From positions 3,410,001-3,474,000 of the forward strand of contig NZ_CP034767.1 in the NCBI RefSeq assembly GCF_004005995.1: a DNA stretch of 64,000 nt, read 5' to 3'. This DNA is from Devosia sp. 1566. Its GTDB lineage: Bacteria; Pseudomonadota; Alphaproteobacteria; Rhizobiales; Devosiaceae. A program made the position numbers and the translations under genes. The notes under the pieces are model-generated. The model saw only the letters and a list, made by a program, of their open reading frames with translations. It did not search any database and was not told where the DNA came from. Of the stretch, positions 16,552-25,307 are shown in pieces (position 1 is the stretch's first letter; each line of letters opens with the position of its first letter).

Positions 16552-17844
16552 ATGCTCGGCGACCATCGTACACACGGCCTATGGGAGCGCTCCGCGCCAC
16601 CTGCTCTCCACACCTGTCCACTGACGCAGGATCTTGCCGCCGACGTCGTCGTGGTGGGCGCCGGCTTTACCGGCCTCTCGGCGGCGCTGCATCTGGCCGA
16701 AGCCGGCGTCAGCGTCGTCGTGCTCGAAGCCAAGGAAATCGGCTTCGGTGGCTCGGGGCGCAATGTGGGCCTCGTCAATGCCGGCATGTGGCTGCAGCCC
16801 GATACGGTCGTCGCCCGGCTGGGCAGCGAGTTCGGCGAGCGCGCCCTTTCATTGCTCGGCGACGGGCCTGCTGCGGTCTATGGACTGGTCGAGCGTTTCG
16901 GCATTGCATGCGAGCCGGTGCGCAACGGCACGCTGCATCTGGCGGTGGGGCAGGCAGGCCTGCGCGACATCGCGGATCGACATGCGCAATGGGCACGACG
17001 CGGGGCCGATGTTCGGCTGCTGGACAAGGCCGAGACCGCCAAAAGGGTCGGCAGTTCTGCCTATGAGGGGGCGCTGCTGGACATGCGCTCGGGCACCATC
17101 CAGCCGCTGGCCTATGTTCGAGGCCTTGCCGCAGCCTGCCTTGCCTCGGGCGTGCGCATTTTCACCGGTGCGCCCGTGCTGGGTTCGGAACGCGCTGACG
17201 AGCGCTGGGCGGTCAAGACCGAAAGCGGGACGGTCACAGCCGACTGGGTCGTCGTGGCCACCAACGCCTATAGCGACCCGGCCGGCGCCTGGGGCACGAT
17301 CGCAAGCGAGATCATGCCGCTTCCCTATTTCAACTTCGCCACGACGCCGCTCAGCGGTGCGCAGCTCGACAGCATCCTGCCTGGGCGCGAGGGCACTTGG
17401 GACACCGAGACCGTGCTGAGCTCGTTCCGGCTCGATCAGGCCGGTCGACTGGTGTTCGGCAGCGTCGGGGCCCTGCGCAATACCGGCACGGGTGTCCACC
17501 GCAGCTGGACGCGGCGCGCCATGCAGCGGATCTTCCCGCAATTGCGCGGCGTGAGCTTTGAGTTTGAGTGGTATGGCCGCATTGGCATGACCGAGGACGA
17601 CCTGCCGCGCTTCCATGTCCATGCGCCCAAGGTGATCAGTTTTTCGGGCTATAATGGTCGCGGCATCGCGCCCGGCACAGTGTTTGGCCGGATACTGGCG
17701 GATTATATCCGCAGCGACGGCGCTGCGGATATGCCCCTGCCGGTGAGTCAGGTGCAGCCCGTGCGCCTGCGCCAGGTACGCGCCATGAGCATCGAGGCCG
17801 GCGCGCAACTGGTGCATTTCATCCGGGATCGCTTTCCCGGCTGA
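16552..17844 (+). CDS. FAD-dependent amino acid oxidase/dehydrogenase (DAO fold), AmaA-like
   Basis: 430 residues from ATG 16552, preceded by CGGAG at 6 nt. The dinucleotide-binding motif DVVVVGAGFTGLSAALHLAEAG followed by VLEAKEIGFGGSGRNVGLVN marks a DAO/glycine-oxidase-type flavoprotein; the C-terminal FAD segment is SGYNGRGIAPGTVFGRI. It directly follows hglS copy 2. In Pseudomonas putida the amaA oxidase for L-pipecolate sits in a block with a LysR gene, amaB and a DUF1338 gene, so oxidation of pipecolate to piperideine-6-carboxylate is the best guess. PuuB-like or other amine substrates remain possible. Cytosolic or membrane-associated. Confidence 0.82.
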   Translation: MLGDHRTHGLWERSAPPALHTCPLTQDLAADVVVVGAGFTGLSAALHLAEAGVSVVVLEAKEIGFGGSGRNVGLVNAGMWLQPDTVVARLGSEFGERALSLLGDGPAAVYGLVERFGIACEPVRNGTLHLAVGQAGLRDIADRHAQWARRGADVRLLDKAETAKRVGSSAYEGALLDMRSGTIQPLAYVRGLAAACLASGVRIFTGAPVLGSERADERWAVKTESGTVTADWVVVATNAYSDPAGAWGTIASEIMPLPYFNFATTPLSGAQLDSILPGREGTWDTETVLSSFRLDQAGRLVFGSVGALRNTGTGVHRSWTRRAMQRIFPQLRGVSFEFEWYGRIGMTEDDLPRFHVHAPKVISFSGYNGRGIAPGTVFGRILADYIRSDGAADMPLPVSQVQPVRLRQVRAMSIEAGAQLVHFIRDRFPG

Positions 17845-17865
17845 GGCCGCCGTTGCGGCGCTTGA

Positions 17866-18460
17866 CCCGCAGACACGTCCGACACCGAGTTCGCGATTGC
17901 TAACGTGCGCTCATTTGCGGAAGCGCAGCTCAAGACGTTGGCCCCGCTCGAGATCGAATTGCTTCCGGGTCTCCACCTCGGACACCGCCTCATCCCGATC
18001 GAAACCGTGGGTTGCTATGTTCCGGGCGGACGCTACCCACTGCTGTCGGCGCCGATCATGACGATCGTTCCACCCCGCGTTGCCGGTTGCGATACCGTCA
18101 TCGCCTGCCTTCCGCCCAATGCGCATGAAGCTATGGTCGCCGGCTGCCACCTTTCCCGGGCCGACCGCATCTTCCGCGTTGGCGGGGCACAAGCAATTGC
18201 CGCCATGGCCTTGGGCACCGAGTCGATTCCAGAGGTGGACAAGATCTTCGGGCCCGGAAATGCCTTCGTGAATGAGGCCAAGCGCCAGGCCTTCGGCCAG
18301 GTCGGTATCGATCAGCTCGCCGGCCTTCGGAGATCTACGTGGTTGCCGACGACACCGGGGACGCTGAAGTGATTGCCACCGATCTTCTGGCTCAGGCCGA
18401 GCAGGACATCCGCACCCGGGTGGGACTTATCACCACCTCACGTCGCTTAGCCGAGGAATC
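17866..18460 (+). pseudogene. Histidinol-dehydrogenase-superfamily (HisD/HpsN-like) pseudogene, N- and C-truncated
   Basis: Shortly after the FAD oxidase stop, an open stretch without a proper start reads FAIANVRSFAEAQLKTL, VGCYVPGGRYPL, AMALGTESIP and VDKIFGPGNAFVNEAKRQAFG, typical of the middle of HisD/HpsN NAD-dependent alcohol dehydrogenases. At about 18329 the frame slips (one C lost in GGCCTTCGG) and continues IYVVADDTGDAEVIATDLLAQAEQ and RTRVGLITTSRRLAEE, then similarity ends. The first ~80 and last ~150 residues are missing. The sequence resembles the sulfopropanediol-dehydrogenase branch more than biosynthetic HisD, so loss would not imply histidine auxotrophy. Confidence 0.78.
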
Positions 18461-18779
18461 GGCAGTAATGGGGTGGTTTCCAGACTGGCGGCTTTTAACA
18501 CAGCTGATGGAAAAGCAGACGAACGTCGCTAGTGATTGCACCAATTCCAGTCAGACGTCTGCCGCTTACGGATTGGCGGACTTGCTGGGCCGCGGTGTTG
18601 CCAGCAGGGCGCCGAGGGCCGAACGACACAGGCGGTTTTCAACAGCATCGACCGGGCACCCGGGTCTTTCGAAGCCCTCGTACACCGGACAGCAGCGGTG
18701 TGGATGACGCCCACCTGATCAAGGGGCCGGCCCTGGCGATCGAACGGGCGCGCTTCGAAGCGGCCGCGCCTGTCCAAGG
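18461..18779. other. Region without a recognisable gene
   Basis: Between the hisD-like remnant and the NTF2-like gene I find no family-like reading frame on either strand. It may hold further eroded sequence from the event that truncated the upstream gene. Confidence 0.45.
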
Positions 18780-19286
18780 TCAACCCAGCATCTTGAGTTG
18801 GGTCATCAGCTCCAGCTGATCCGAACTGAGCCAGTACTCCGCCACCTTGCCGTTTTCGATGCGCAGGAAGTCGGCGCCGGCAAATCGCACCGCTGTGCCG
18901 GGCTCGGCCTGGGCACCGGGAAAACCGCCTTGGTAGACACCGCTCGCCAACCACCGTCCGGCAATCATGCCATCGCGGAAGAGTGGCGGAACCTGGACAT
19001 CGAAGACGAAAGGTCTGATCGCCGCATGAAGCTGGCCGATCCAGCCCGCCATCCCGGCCGCGCCGGCATAAACGGATAGGTCGCCGCCACCGATGGGGTA
19101 CATGTTGAGCTTGTAGTCTTCGGCCATGATCTGCTCGGCCGTTGCAAGATCGCCATTCCACATGGCAATCCACTTGTCCCAGAGGGCCACTAGTTCGCTT
19201 TCCCGGGACTGTGCCAGGCTCATTGATGTCATTCCCAACAGCGGCACTGCGGCAAGGCTGGCAGTCATCATCGTACGTCGTTTCAT
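18780..19286 (-). CDS. Exported SnoaL/NTF2-like protein
   Basis: 168 residues. The N-terminus (KRRTMMTASLAAVPLLGMTSMSLAQ) is a cleavable signal peptide with a Tat-like basic start. The remainder has the length and pattern of a cone-shaped NTF2/SnoaL domain (LVALWDKWIAMWNGDLATAEQIMAEDY, DFLRIENGKVAEYWLSSDQ). Such domains act as small-molecule isomerases/hydrolases or simply bind polyketide-, steroid- or lipid-like ligands. It overlaps the upstream reductase by 4 nt (ATGA), so the two are co-translated. The ligand is unknown. Confidence 0.8.
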   Translation of the reverse strand: MKRRTMMTASLAAVPLLGMTSMSLAQSRESELVALWDKWIAMWNGDLATAEQIMAEDYKLNMYPIGGGDLSVYAGAAGMAGWIGQLHAAIRPFVFDVQVPPLFRDGMIAGRWLASGVYQGGFPGAQAEPGTAVRFAGADFLRIENGKVAEYWLSSDQLELMTQLKMLG

Positions 19287-20161
19287 TGTTCAGCTCCTGG
19301 CTTGATGGTGAAAGCAGTCTTGTAGTCGGCGAGGAAAGCCGCGAATGAACGGGCCTCACGCCCCGTCACCGCTGACACTGCCGGGCCAACCCCGTCGGCC
19401 TCGTGGCGGGCGTAGTGGGCGTAATCCTCGATCAGGCCATCGGCTTGCCATTGGGGGAAGCCCGCCGTGAGCGCGGCATCGCGCATGACATCGGGCGAGA
19501 TCTCGACAAAGGTGACGGGTTGGCCGATGGCCATGCCGATCTGCATTGCCATATCCTCATGGGTCAGCGCCTGCGGGCCGGTGAGATCATAGACTTGGCC
19601 CTCGTGACCGGAGGTGGTCAGCACGGCGAGGGCGACAGCGGCAATGTCACGGTTGTCGATCAGGCTGACCCTGGCGTTGCCGATGGGCGCAAACAGCTTG
19701 CCCGTGGCGGCGATGGCGCCGCCGAAACCCACAAATCCCTGCATGAACAGATTGGGCCGCAAGAAGGTAAAGGTCATGCCGCTGTCGCGGATCGCCTGCT
19801 CCACCGCCGCGTGATAGCGCAGGAAGCGCACCGGGGAACTGGCTGCGGCATGCAGTTGCGACAGCTTGGTGATATGCCTGACCCCCGCCCGCTGGGCCGC
19901 AGCGACAAAGGTTAGTTGCTGCTGCTCGGCCCGCTCGGTGGAATTGGTGAGCAGGAAGGCCCGCTCAACGCCCTGCAAAGCCGCCCCAAGCGAGGCCAGG
20001 TCGTCGAAGTCACCAGTGACCGGCGTGATGCCCGCAAGGCCTTTGAGCTTGTCGGCGGCGGCGGCGGAGCGTGTCATGGCCCTGGCCGCTAGACCCTGGG
20101 CGGCAAGCTGTTTCGCCAGTTCAAGGCCGACCTGCCCGGTGGCACCTGTAAGAAGGATCAT
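19283..20161 (-). CDS. NmrA-type atypical SDR, probable NAD(P)H:quinone oxidoreductase-like
   Basis: 292 residues from ATG 20161, with AGGAG 8 nt upstream; upstream in-frame sequence is not family-like. N-terminal nucleotide-binding motif ILLTGATGQVGLELAKQLAAQG, then FLLTNSTERAEQQ and FLRPNLFMQGF as in QOR2/NmrA proteins. These bind NADP(H) and either reduce quinones or serve as redox sensors. Coupled to the NTF2-like gene and divergent from a LysR gene only 88 nt away, a classical arrangement for LysR control. Confidence 0.85.
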   Translation of the reverse strand: MILLTGATGQVGLELAKQLAAQGLAARAMTRSAAAADKLKGLAGITPVTGDFDDLASLGAALQGVERAFLLTNSTERAEQQQLTFVAAAQRAGVRHITKLSQLHAAASSPVRFLRYHAAVEQAIRDSGMTFTFLRPNLFMQGFVGFGGAIAATGKLFAPIGNARVSLIDNRDIAAVALAVLTTSGHEGQVYDLTGPQALTHEDMAMQIGMAIGQPVTFVEISPDVMRDAALTAGFPQWQADGLIEDYAHYARHEADGVGPAVSAVTGREARSFAAFLADYKTAFTIKPGAEQ

Positions 20162-20214
20162 CGTCAGCTCCTGTTGTGTCCCACCAATATGAATGCGGAC
20201 AGCCATCAAGCAAA

Positions 20215-20247
20215 TTGACAAGAGCATTCAGGCGGTCAGTATATAAT
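20215..20247 (+). promoter_or_regulatory. Promoter-like elements directly before lysR
   Basis: TTGACA (20215-20220) and TATAAT (20242-20247) are both consensus but 21 nt apart, longer than optimal, and TATAAT ends 2 nt before the ATG at 20250. If used, the mRNA would start inside or just before the assumed start codon. Either the start is further in, or a weaker -10 at about 20239 is used. Confidence 0.35.
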
Positions 20248-20249
20248 GT

Positions 20250-21152
20250 ATGAGCATAAGTGCCCCGAGTGCGAGCATCGACTGGGAGCGGCAGCGGGCC
20301 TTCATGGCCGTGATGCGCGAGGGCAGTCTGTCGGCTGCGGCCCGGGTCCTCAATGTCGCCCAACCCACCGTTCGGCGTCGCATCGAGGATCTGGAGCGCG
20401 AGCACGGCATCGTGCTGTTCACCCGGTCGCCCACTGGACTGCTGCCGACCGCCATTGCCCATGAGCTGACCGCGCATGTCGAAGCCATGTCGAGCGCCGC
20501 CCAGTCCTTTGCGCGTGCCGCCTCTGCCGAGGCTGGATCGCCCGCCGGTGCGGTGCGGATCACCGCCAGCGAGGTCGTGGGGGTCGAAGTTCTGCCGCCA
20601 ATGCTGGCGGCGCTGCGGGCGCGGCATCCGGGACTGGTGATCGAACTGGGGCTCAACAATCGCACCGAGAATCTGCTCGATCGCGAGGCCGATATAGCCA
20701 TTCGCATGGTGCGTCCGGTGCAGGAAGCGCTGGTGGTCAAGCGCATCGGCGCTATACGGCTCGGTCTTTACGCCTGCCGGAGCTATCTGGCCGCCCATGG
20801 CACGCCCACCTCGTTTGAAGAGGTCAGATCCGCCGGACTGATCGGCTTTGAAAGCGAGACGCCTGGCATCCGCACCTTGCGTCAGCGCGGCCTTTCATTC
20901 GGGCCCGAGGATTTCATCTTCCGCACCGACAGCGACCTTGCCCAACTAGCGGCGATCCGCGCGGGCGTTGGGATCGGCGTCTGTCACGTCGGGCTGGGCG
21001 AACGCGACCCCGAGCTGGTCCGGGTGTTGCCGGACGCGTTCAGGATGGAGTTTGAGACATGGGTGGTCACGCATGAGGACCTGCAGCAGGTGCGGCGGGT
21101 GCGTCTCGTCTTCGACGCCCTGGTCGAGGGCCTGACAGCCTACGCCCTGTGA
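20250..21152 (+). CDS. LysR-family transcriptional regulator
   Basis: 300 residues. HTH: WERQRAFMAVMREGSLSAAARVLNVAQPTVRRRIEDLE in sequence (about residues 12-49), followed by the effector domain (VRITASEVVGVEVLPPMLAALRARHPGLVIELGL, DIAIRMVRP, then RAGVGIGVCHVGLG). Divergent from the reductase/NTF2-like pair, which it probably controls. The assumed start is only 2 nt after a TATAAT box, so a start at a later codon such as M19 would shorten the N-terminus; the HTH argues for the longer form. Confidence 0.87.
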   Translation: MSISAPSASIDWERQRAFMAVMREGSLSAAARVLNVAQPTVRRRIEDLEREHGIVLFTRSPTGLLPTAIAHELTAHVEAMSSAAQSFARAASAEAGSPAGAVRITASEVVGVEVLPPMLAALRARHPGLVIELGLNNRTENLLDREADIAIRMVRPVQEALVVKRIGAIRLGLYACRSYLAAHGTPTSFEEVRSAGLIGFESETPGIRTLRQRGLSFGPEDFIFRTDSDLAQLAAIRAGVGIGVCHVGLGERDPELVRVLPDAFRMEFETWVVTHEDLQQVRRVRLVFDALVEGLTAYAL

Positions 21153-21327
21153 GCCGGCTCGCGACAGCTCGCTGATTGTACACGGCAGGCGCCAAGCCGT
21201 TCGGGTGACCCGATGCGTCGACCGAATGCTGGCCATGCGAAAACCGACTTCCGCATCGCGTCATCGAGGTCATTTGCATAATGAGCTGCTTCCTGCCTGC
21301 CACTGTGACGGTTGCCGCGGCGTGAAG

Positions 21328-21392
21328 GAACGGCGGCTTCCGGGAAATGGAGGCGCTGACGCTCACCGCCGATAAGGGGTCGACCTCTGCCG
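21328..21392. repeat. 65-nt intergenic element, copy 1
   Basis: GAACGGCGGCTTCCGGG, a 24-nt variable centre, CCGATAAGGGGTCG, 4 nt, then CTGCCG. The copy at 27993-28057 has the same 65-nt length with 14/17, 12/14 and 6/6 identities in these blocks. GGCGG can pair with the terminal CTGCC through one G-T pair; copy 2 has the perfect GGCAG/CTGCC. Lies between convergent genes, about 175 nt after the LysR stop; nothing else is seen in this 294-nt gap. Confidence 0.6.
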
Positions 21393-21446
21393 CTCCCAAA
21401 ATCCCCACGCTGACAGAGCGTTGGGCTCTCGATTTGGCCTGCTGGC

Positions 21447-22706
21447 TCAATAGATCGTCAGAGCTGGGATGAAGCTCACGGCCATCAGTAGCGCCATGGC
21501 GACGGCAAAGAACGGCCAGAGTTCGCGCGTCGTGGCGCCCAGACTTGTCTTTGCGATCGATGACGAAATGAACAGAGTCGTCCCGATCGGTGGCGTGTAG
21601 AGGCCGATACCCAAATTAATGACCATGATCAGACCTAGCTGTACCGGGTCCATGCCGATCGCCGCAGCCAGTGGCACAAAGATGGGACCTAACAGCAGGA
21701 TCGACGGCGGCAAATCCAACGGCATGCCAACCAGCAGCATCAGGGCATTCATCAACAGCACGATGACGATCGGGTTGGAGATGTTGGCCGAGACCCAGAA
21801 GGCAAAGTTCTGAGGCACCTGATCAAAGGTGAGGATCCAGCCCACAGCCGCACTGCCCATAATCACCAACATCACCATGCCGGTGGCGACGCCTGCCTCA
21901 ACGACGTTAAGATAGAAGCGGCTCCAGGTCAGGTCACGGTAGAAGACAAGGCTCAGAACCAGCGAATAGACCACGGATAGCACCGCGACCTCAGTCGGCG
22001 TGGCGAAGCCAAAGCGCAATCCCAAGATGATTAAAACCGGCAGCAAAATGGCGGGCATGGATCGGAGCAGGACGCGAACCAGTTCGCTGCGGGCAACGCT
22101 CTCGCGCTGTACAGGATAATTGCGCTTCTTGGCAATGGCCCAGCACACGACGATGAAGCCGCCTGCCATGAGCAGCCCGGGCAAAATTCCTGCCACGAAC
22201 AGGTCCGCCACGCTGGTACCACTGACCAGGGAATAGAGGATCATCGGGATCGAGGGCGGGATGAGCACGTCGATCACGGCCGAGGTCGCATTGTTGGCAG
22301 CGCACAGCCCCGCGGGATAGCCCTTTTTCGTCTGCCATGGGATCAGCACAGACCCAAGGGCGGAGGCATTGGCCACCGCGGAACCGGAGACGCCACCAAA
22401 GCCGACAGAAGCGAGGACCGTGGTCGACAGCGGTCCGCCGCGGAACCGGCTCATCGCTAGGGACGCCAGCCGTAGTAGGTCTTCACCTAGCTTGCCGCCT
22501 AGCATCAGCGTGCCGGCCAGCATGAAGAAGGGCAACGCCAGCATCGGGAAGGATTGGGTTTGATCGAAGATCTGCTGAGCGACGATCGAGAGCGGCAGGA
22601 ACCCGTTGGTCAGAATAGCGAGGCCCGCGGCGATAATCAGGCCGTATCCGACCGGAACGCCCAGCACCATGAGGCCGCAGAATGCGGTGACCATAACAAG
22701 GGTCAT
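21447..22706 (-). CDS. dctM: TRAP transporter large permease (DctM/SiaM type)
   Basis: 419 residues with about twelve hydrophobic segments; motifs of the TRAP large subunit are visible (GVPVGYGLIIAAGLAIL near the start, SGSAVANASALGSVLIP, IPPSIPMILYSLVSGTSVADLFVAG, and LGIGLYTPPIGTTLF near the end). This subunit carries Na+- or H+-driven solute translocation. It overlaps the small permease by 4 nt. Usual substrates are carboxylates or sulfonates; here the split transketolase and SDR in the operon suggest a sugar acid or polyol-related compound, an inference only. Confidence 0.9.
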   Translation of the reverse strand: MTLVMVTAFCGLMVLGVPVGYGLIIAAGLAILTNGFLPLSIVAQQIFDQTQSFPMLALPFFMLAGTLMLGGKLGEDLLRLASLAMSRFRGGPLSTTVLASVGFGGVSGSAVANASALGSVLIPWQTKKGYPAGLCAANNATSAVIDVLIPPSIPMILYSLVSGTSVADLFVAGILPGLLMAGGFIVVCWAIAKKRNYPVQRESVARSELVRVLLRSMPAILLPVLIILGLRFGFATPTEVAVLSVVYSLVLSLVFYRDLTWSRFYLNVVEAGVATGMVMLVIMGSAAVGWILTFDQVPQNFAFWVSANISNPIVIVLLMNALMLLVGMPLDLPPSILLLGPIFVPLAAAIGMDPVQLGLIMVINLGIGLYTPPIGTTLFISSSIAKTSLGATTRELWPFFAVAMALLMAVSFIPALTIY

Positions 22707-23236
22707 ACCGGAAGATCCTCAGTGTTGGCCGGTTGGCGTGCTTCCCATCCCAGAAGGCCGACGCGCAGCGCTTGGGTCAGGGTAACCACGGTCACCAGCG
22801 CGGCCATCACCGCCACCGAATAATAGCCGATGCTATTGGGCAAGCGCAGGATGGGGCTGCGCTCGGCGCTAGCGATCTCGGCCACCGACAGGGCCTGCCA
22901 GCACAGGATGACGAAGCAAGCGGAAACCATCACGCTCATGGCGACGAATAGCGCCTGGTTGCCGCGTGACGAGAGCTTGCCATAGATCCATTCGACCGCC
23001 ATGTGCGTGCCGGAAATCGCGGCCAGCACGATGCCGGCCGCGATGAACCATGGGAAGAACAAGGTCGGGAGCTCCTGTGCGAAAGAGAACCCGCCGGTGG
23101 TGAGGAGATACCGTGCCACGACATTGGCCGTCATGACGACGGTCAGGACGACAGCAGTGACTAGGACCACGACCCTGCAAAGACCCGCGACGATCCGATC
23201 CACAACATCGGCCGCGGTCAGCAATGCGCTTCCCAT
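22703..23236 (-). CDS. dctQ: TRAP transporter small permease (DctQ type)
   Basis: 177 residues from ATG 23236; the frame upstream is Arg-rich and overlaps the binding-protein gene. Four hydrophobic helices (VVVLVTAVVLTVVMTANVVARYLL, then FPWFIAAGIVLAAISG, ALFVAMSVMVSACFVILC and IGYYSVAVMAALVTVV), the standard DctQ layout. It bridges binding protein and large permease in the inner membrane. It is 14 nt after dctP and overlaps dctM by 4 nt. Confidence 0.87.
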   Translation of the reverse strand: MGSALLTAADVVDRIVAGLCRVVVLVTAVVLTVVMTANVVARYLLTTGGFSFAQELPTLFFPWFIAAGIVLAAISGTHMAVEWIYGKLSSRGNQALFVAMSVMVSACFVILCWQALSVAEIASAERSPILRLPNSIGYYSVAVMAALVTVVTLTQALRVGLLGWEARQPANTEDLPV

Positions 23237-23250
23237 AACGTTTCCTTCCG

Positions 23251-24255
23251 TCACCCCTGCGCCGCGGCGAGGACTTCGTCGACCAACGAGCCGCCTTCGG
23301 GCTTCGCCCTCCAAACATCAGCCACACCCTTGGTCGCCTCGACGAAGGCGGCCCGATCCACCTCGGTCACCGTCAGATCCGCGTTTGCCTGGAACTCGGC
23401 CAGAACGTCGACGGCCGCCTGTTTGGACAACTGGCGCTGCACGTCACGCGCCTCGTTTGCCGCTGCAACGATATGCTCAAAGTCCGCACCGACACGACCA
23501 CGGGCAATAGAGGACATCAGGAAGGGGTTGCATTCCCACTTATGCGCCGTGAGCGAGATGAAGGGATTGACCTCGAACAGCTTGGACGAAGCGATGTTGG
23601 CCAGTGGGTTTTCCTGGCCATCGACCACGCCCTGCTGCAACGCGATGTACAGTTCGCCGAAGGCGATCTGTTCGGTCGCACAGCCCAGCGCCGCGAAAAT
23701 ATCGGTGGTCATAGGGTCCGCAGGGGTGCGGATCTTGAGGCCGGCAATATCGGCCGGAGTGGCAACGGCCTTCTTAGAGTTGGTGACATGGCGGATGCCG
23801 TTGTCCCAGAAGCCCAGAGACACGACGCCGAGCGCCTCGAATTTGGTTGTCAGCGTTTCGCCCACCGGGCCATCGACGACGCGATATGCCGTATCGGCGT
23901 TCTGGAACGCGAACGGCAGGCCAAGAATGTTGAGCTCGGGCAGCAAGGCGGAGGTGGCGCCCTGACTATTGGCCGTGAAGTCGAGCGCACCCGTGCGCAG
24001 GCTGGTCAACATGGCAGAATCGCTGCCCAGCGTCTCCGAGCCGGCTACGTTGATGATGACCCGACCCTCTGTCTTAGCAGCGACGAGCTCTGCGAACTTG
24101 GCAGCGGCCACGGTGCGCGGGTTACCGGGAGCGGCGCCATGCCCAAGGGTCAGCGTGGTCTGGGCATAGGCCCGACCACCCGAAAGCCCTACCAGGGCGG
24201 GGGCAGCAATGAGCGCGCCCGTTGCTGCGAGTAGTTGGCGACGTGTGATCTGCAT
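23251..24255 (-). CDS. dctP: TRAP transporter periplasmic binding protein (DctP type)
   Basis: 334 residues. A Tat-type signal (TRRQLLAATGALIAAPALVG, cleavage near AYA-QTT) precedes a DctP fold (TLTLGHGAAPGNPRTVAAAKFAELV, GLPFAFQNADTAYRVVDGPVG, LKIRTPADPMTTDIFAALG, VDGQENPLANI). The R in LKIRTP is the conserved arginine that binds a carboxylate in this family, so an acidic ligand is likely. It sits between transketolase and permease genes in one operon. Confidence 0.9.
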   Translation of the reverse strand: MQITRRQLLAATGALIAAPALVGLSGGRAYAQTTLTLGHGAAPGNPRTVAAAKFAELVAAKTEGRVIINVAGSETLGSDSAMLTSLRTGALDFTANSQGATSALLPELNILGLPFAFQNADTAYRVVDGPVGETLTTKFEALGVVSLGFWDNGIRHVTNSKKAVATPADIAGLKIRTPADPMTTDIFAALGCATEQIAFGELYIALQQGVVDGQENPLANIASSKLFEVNPFISLTAHKWECNPFLMSSIARGRVGADFEHIVAAANEARDVQRQLSKQAAVDVLAEFQANADLTVTEVDRAAFVEATKGVADVWRAKPEGGSLVDEVLAAAQG

Positions 24256-24305
24256 GATTTTCTCCTCCAGTGCGTTGTTACCGGACCGCTCCTCCAGCGG
24301 TCCTC

Positions 24306-25307
24306 CTATTCGTCCAGCCAGATCTTGACCTGTGCTGTTATCGCGTCCGTCGAAATGCCGTACCGATCGTGTAGCGTCGGCAATGCTCCGGCGGCCAGGA
24401 ATTCGTCCGGCAGGCCGACCTGCCGGAATTTCGGTGCGACGCCATTGCGCAACAGCGCAGCGGCAACGGCCTCGCCTAATCCACCGATGACTGTGTGATT
24501 TTCGGCGACCACTACAAGGCGCGGCTTGCGGAGCACTTCGGCGAGAATAGTAGCCTCGTCCAATGGCTTGATGGTGGGTGAGTGCAAGACAGCGGCCGAG
24601 ATATTGTCCTTCGCAAGCAGCTTGACCGCTTCAAGGGCACGCATAGTCATCAGGCCGGATGAGATAAACAGAACATCTTCGCCGTCCTGCACCAGCTTAG
24701 CCTTGCCGAGCTCGAAGCTGTAGTCGTGGTCATCAAGAACAGCCGGCACCTTGCCCCGCAACAGCCGCATGTAGACCGGCCCGGGATGATGGGCGATGGC
24801 TGGCACCGCTTGCTCGATATCGAGCGCGTCGCAAGGATCGACAATGGTCAGGTTGGGCATGCCGCGAAAAATCGCAAGGTCTTCCGTTGCCTGATGGCTC
24901 GGACCGTAACCGGTGGTAAGCCCTGGCAGCGCGCAGACAATCTTTACGGGCAGGTTCTCTTCCGCGATGGCCATGCAGATGAAGTCGTAAGCGCGGCGTG
25001 AGGCAAAGACGGCATAGGTCGTGGCGAAGGGGATAAAGCCCTCGCGTGCCAGTCCGGCAGACGCCCCCATCAGCAATTGCTCTGCCATGCCCATCTGGTA
25101 GTAGCGGTCAGGATAAGCTTTGGCGAAGACATGCAGGTCGGTATACTTTCCAAGGTCCGCTGTCAGCCCGATGATTTCCGGACGTTCAGCTGCGAGCTTG
25201 ACCAGCGCTTCGCCGAACGGTGCGGTACGGGTCTTCTGGCCTTCGGCCGCGATCGAGGCGATCATCGCCGACGTCTTGAGGCGCGGCTTTGGCGTGGCTT
25301 GGCTCAT
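24306..25307 (-). CDS. Transketolase, C-terminal subunit (split type)
   Basis: 333 residues holding the pyrimidine-binding and C-terminal domains: TADLGKYTDLHVFAKAYPDRYYQMGMAEQLLMG (in order; contains the catalytic Glu of GMAEQ), PGLTTGYGPSHQATEDLAIFRGMPN, and FISSGLMTMRALEAVKLL. It overlaps the N-terminal subunit gene by 4 nt, so the two assemble into one ThDP enzyme that transfers a two-carbon ketol unit. In accessory operons such split enzymes act in special sugar pathways, for example apulose-4-phosphate cleavage. The substrate here is unknown. Confidence 0.88.
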   Translation of the reverse strand: MSQATPKPRLKTSAMIASIAAEGQKTRTAPFGEALVKLAAERPEIIGLTADLGKYTDLHVFAKAYPDRYYQMGMAEQLLMGASAGLAREGFIPFATTYAVFASRRAYDFICMAIAEENLPVKIVCALPGLTTGYGPSHQATEDLAIFRGMPNLTIVDPCDALDIEQAVPAIAHHPGPVYMRLLRGKVPAVLDDHDYSFELGKAKLVQDGEDVLFISSGLMTMRALEAVKLLAKDNISAAVLHSPTIKPLDEATILAEVLRKPRLVVVAENHTVIGGLGEAVAAALLRNGVAPKFRQVGLPDEFLAAGALPTLHDRYGISTDAITAQVKIWLDE

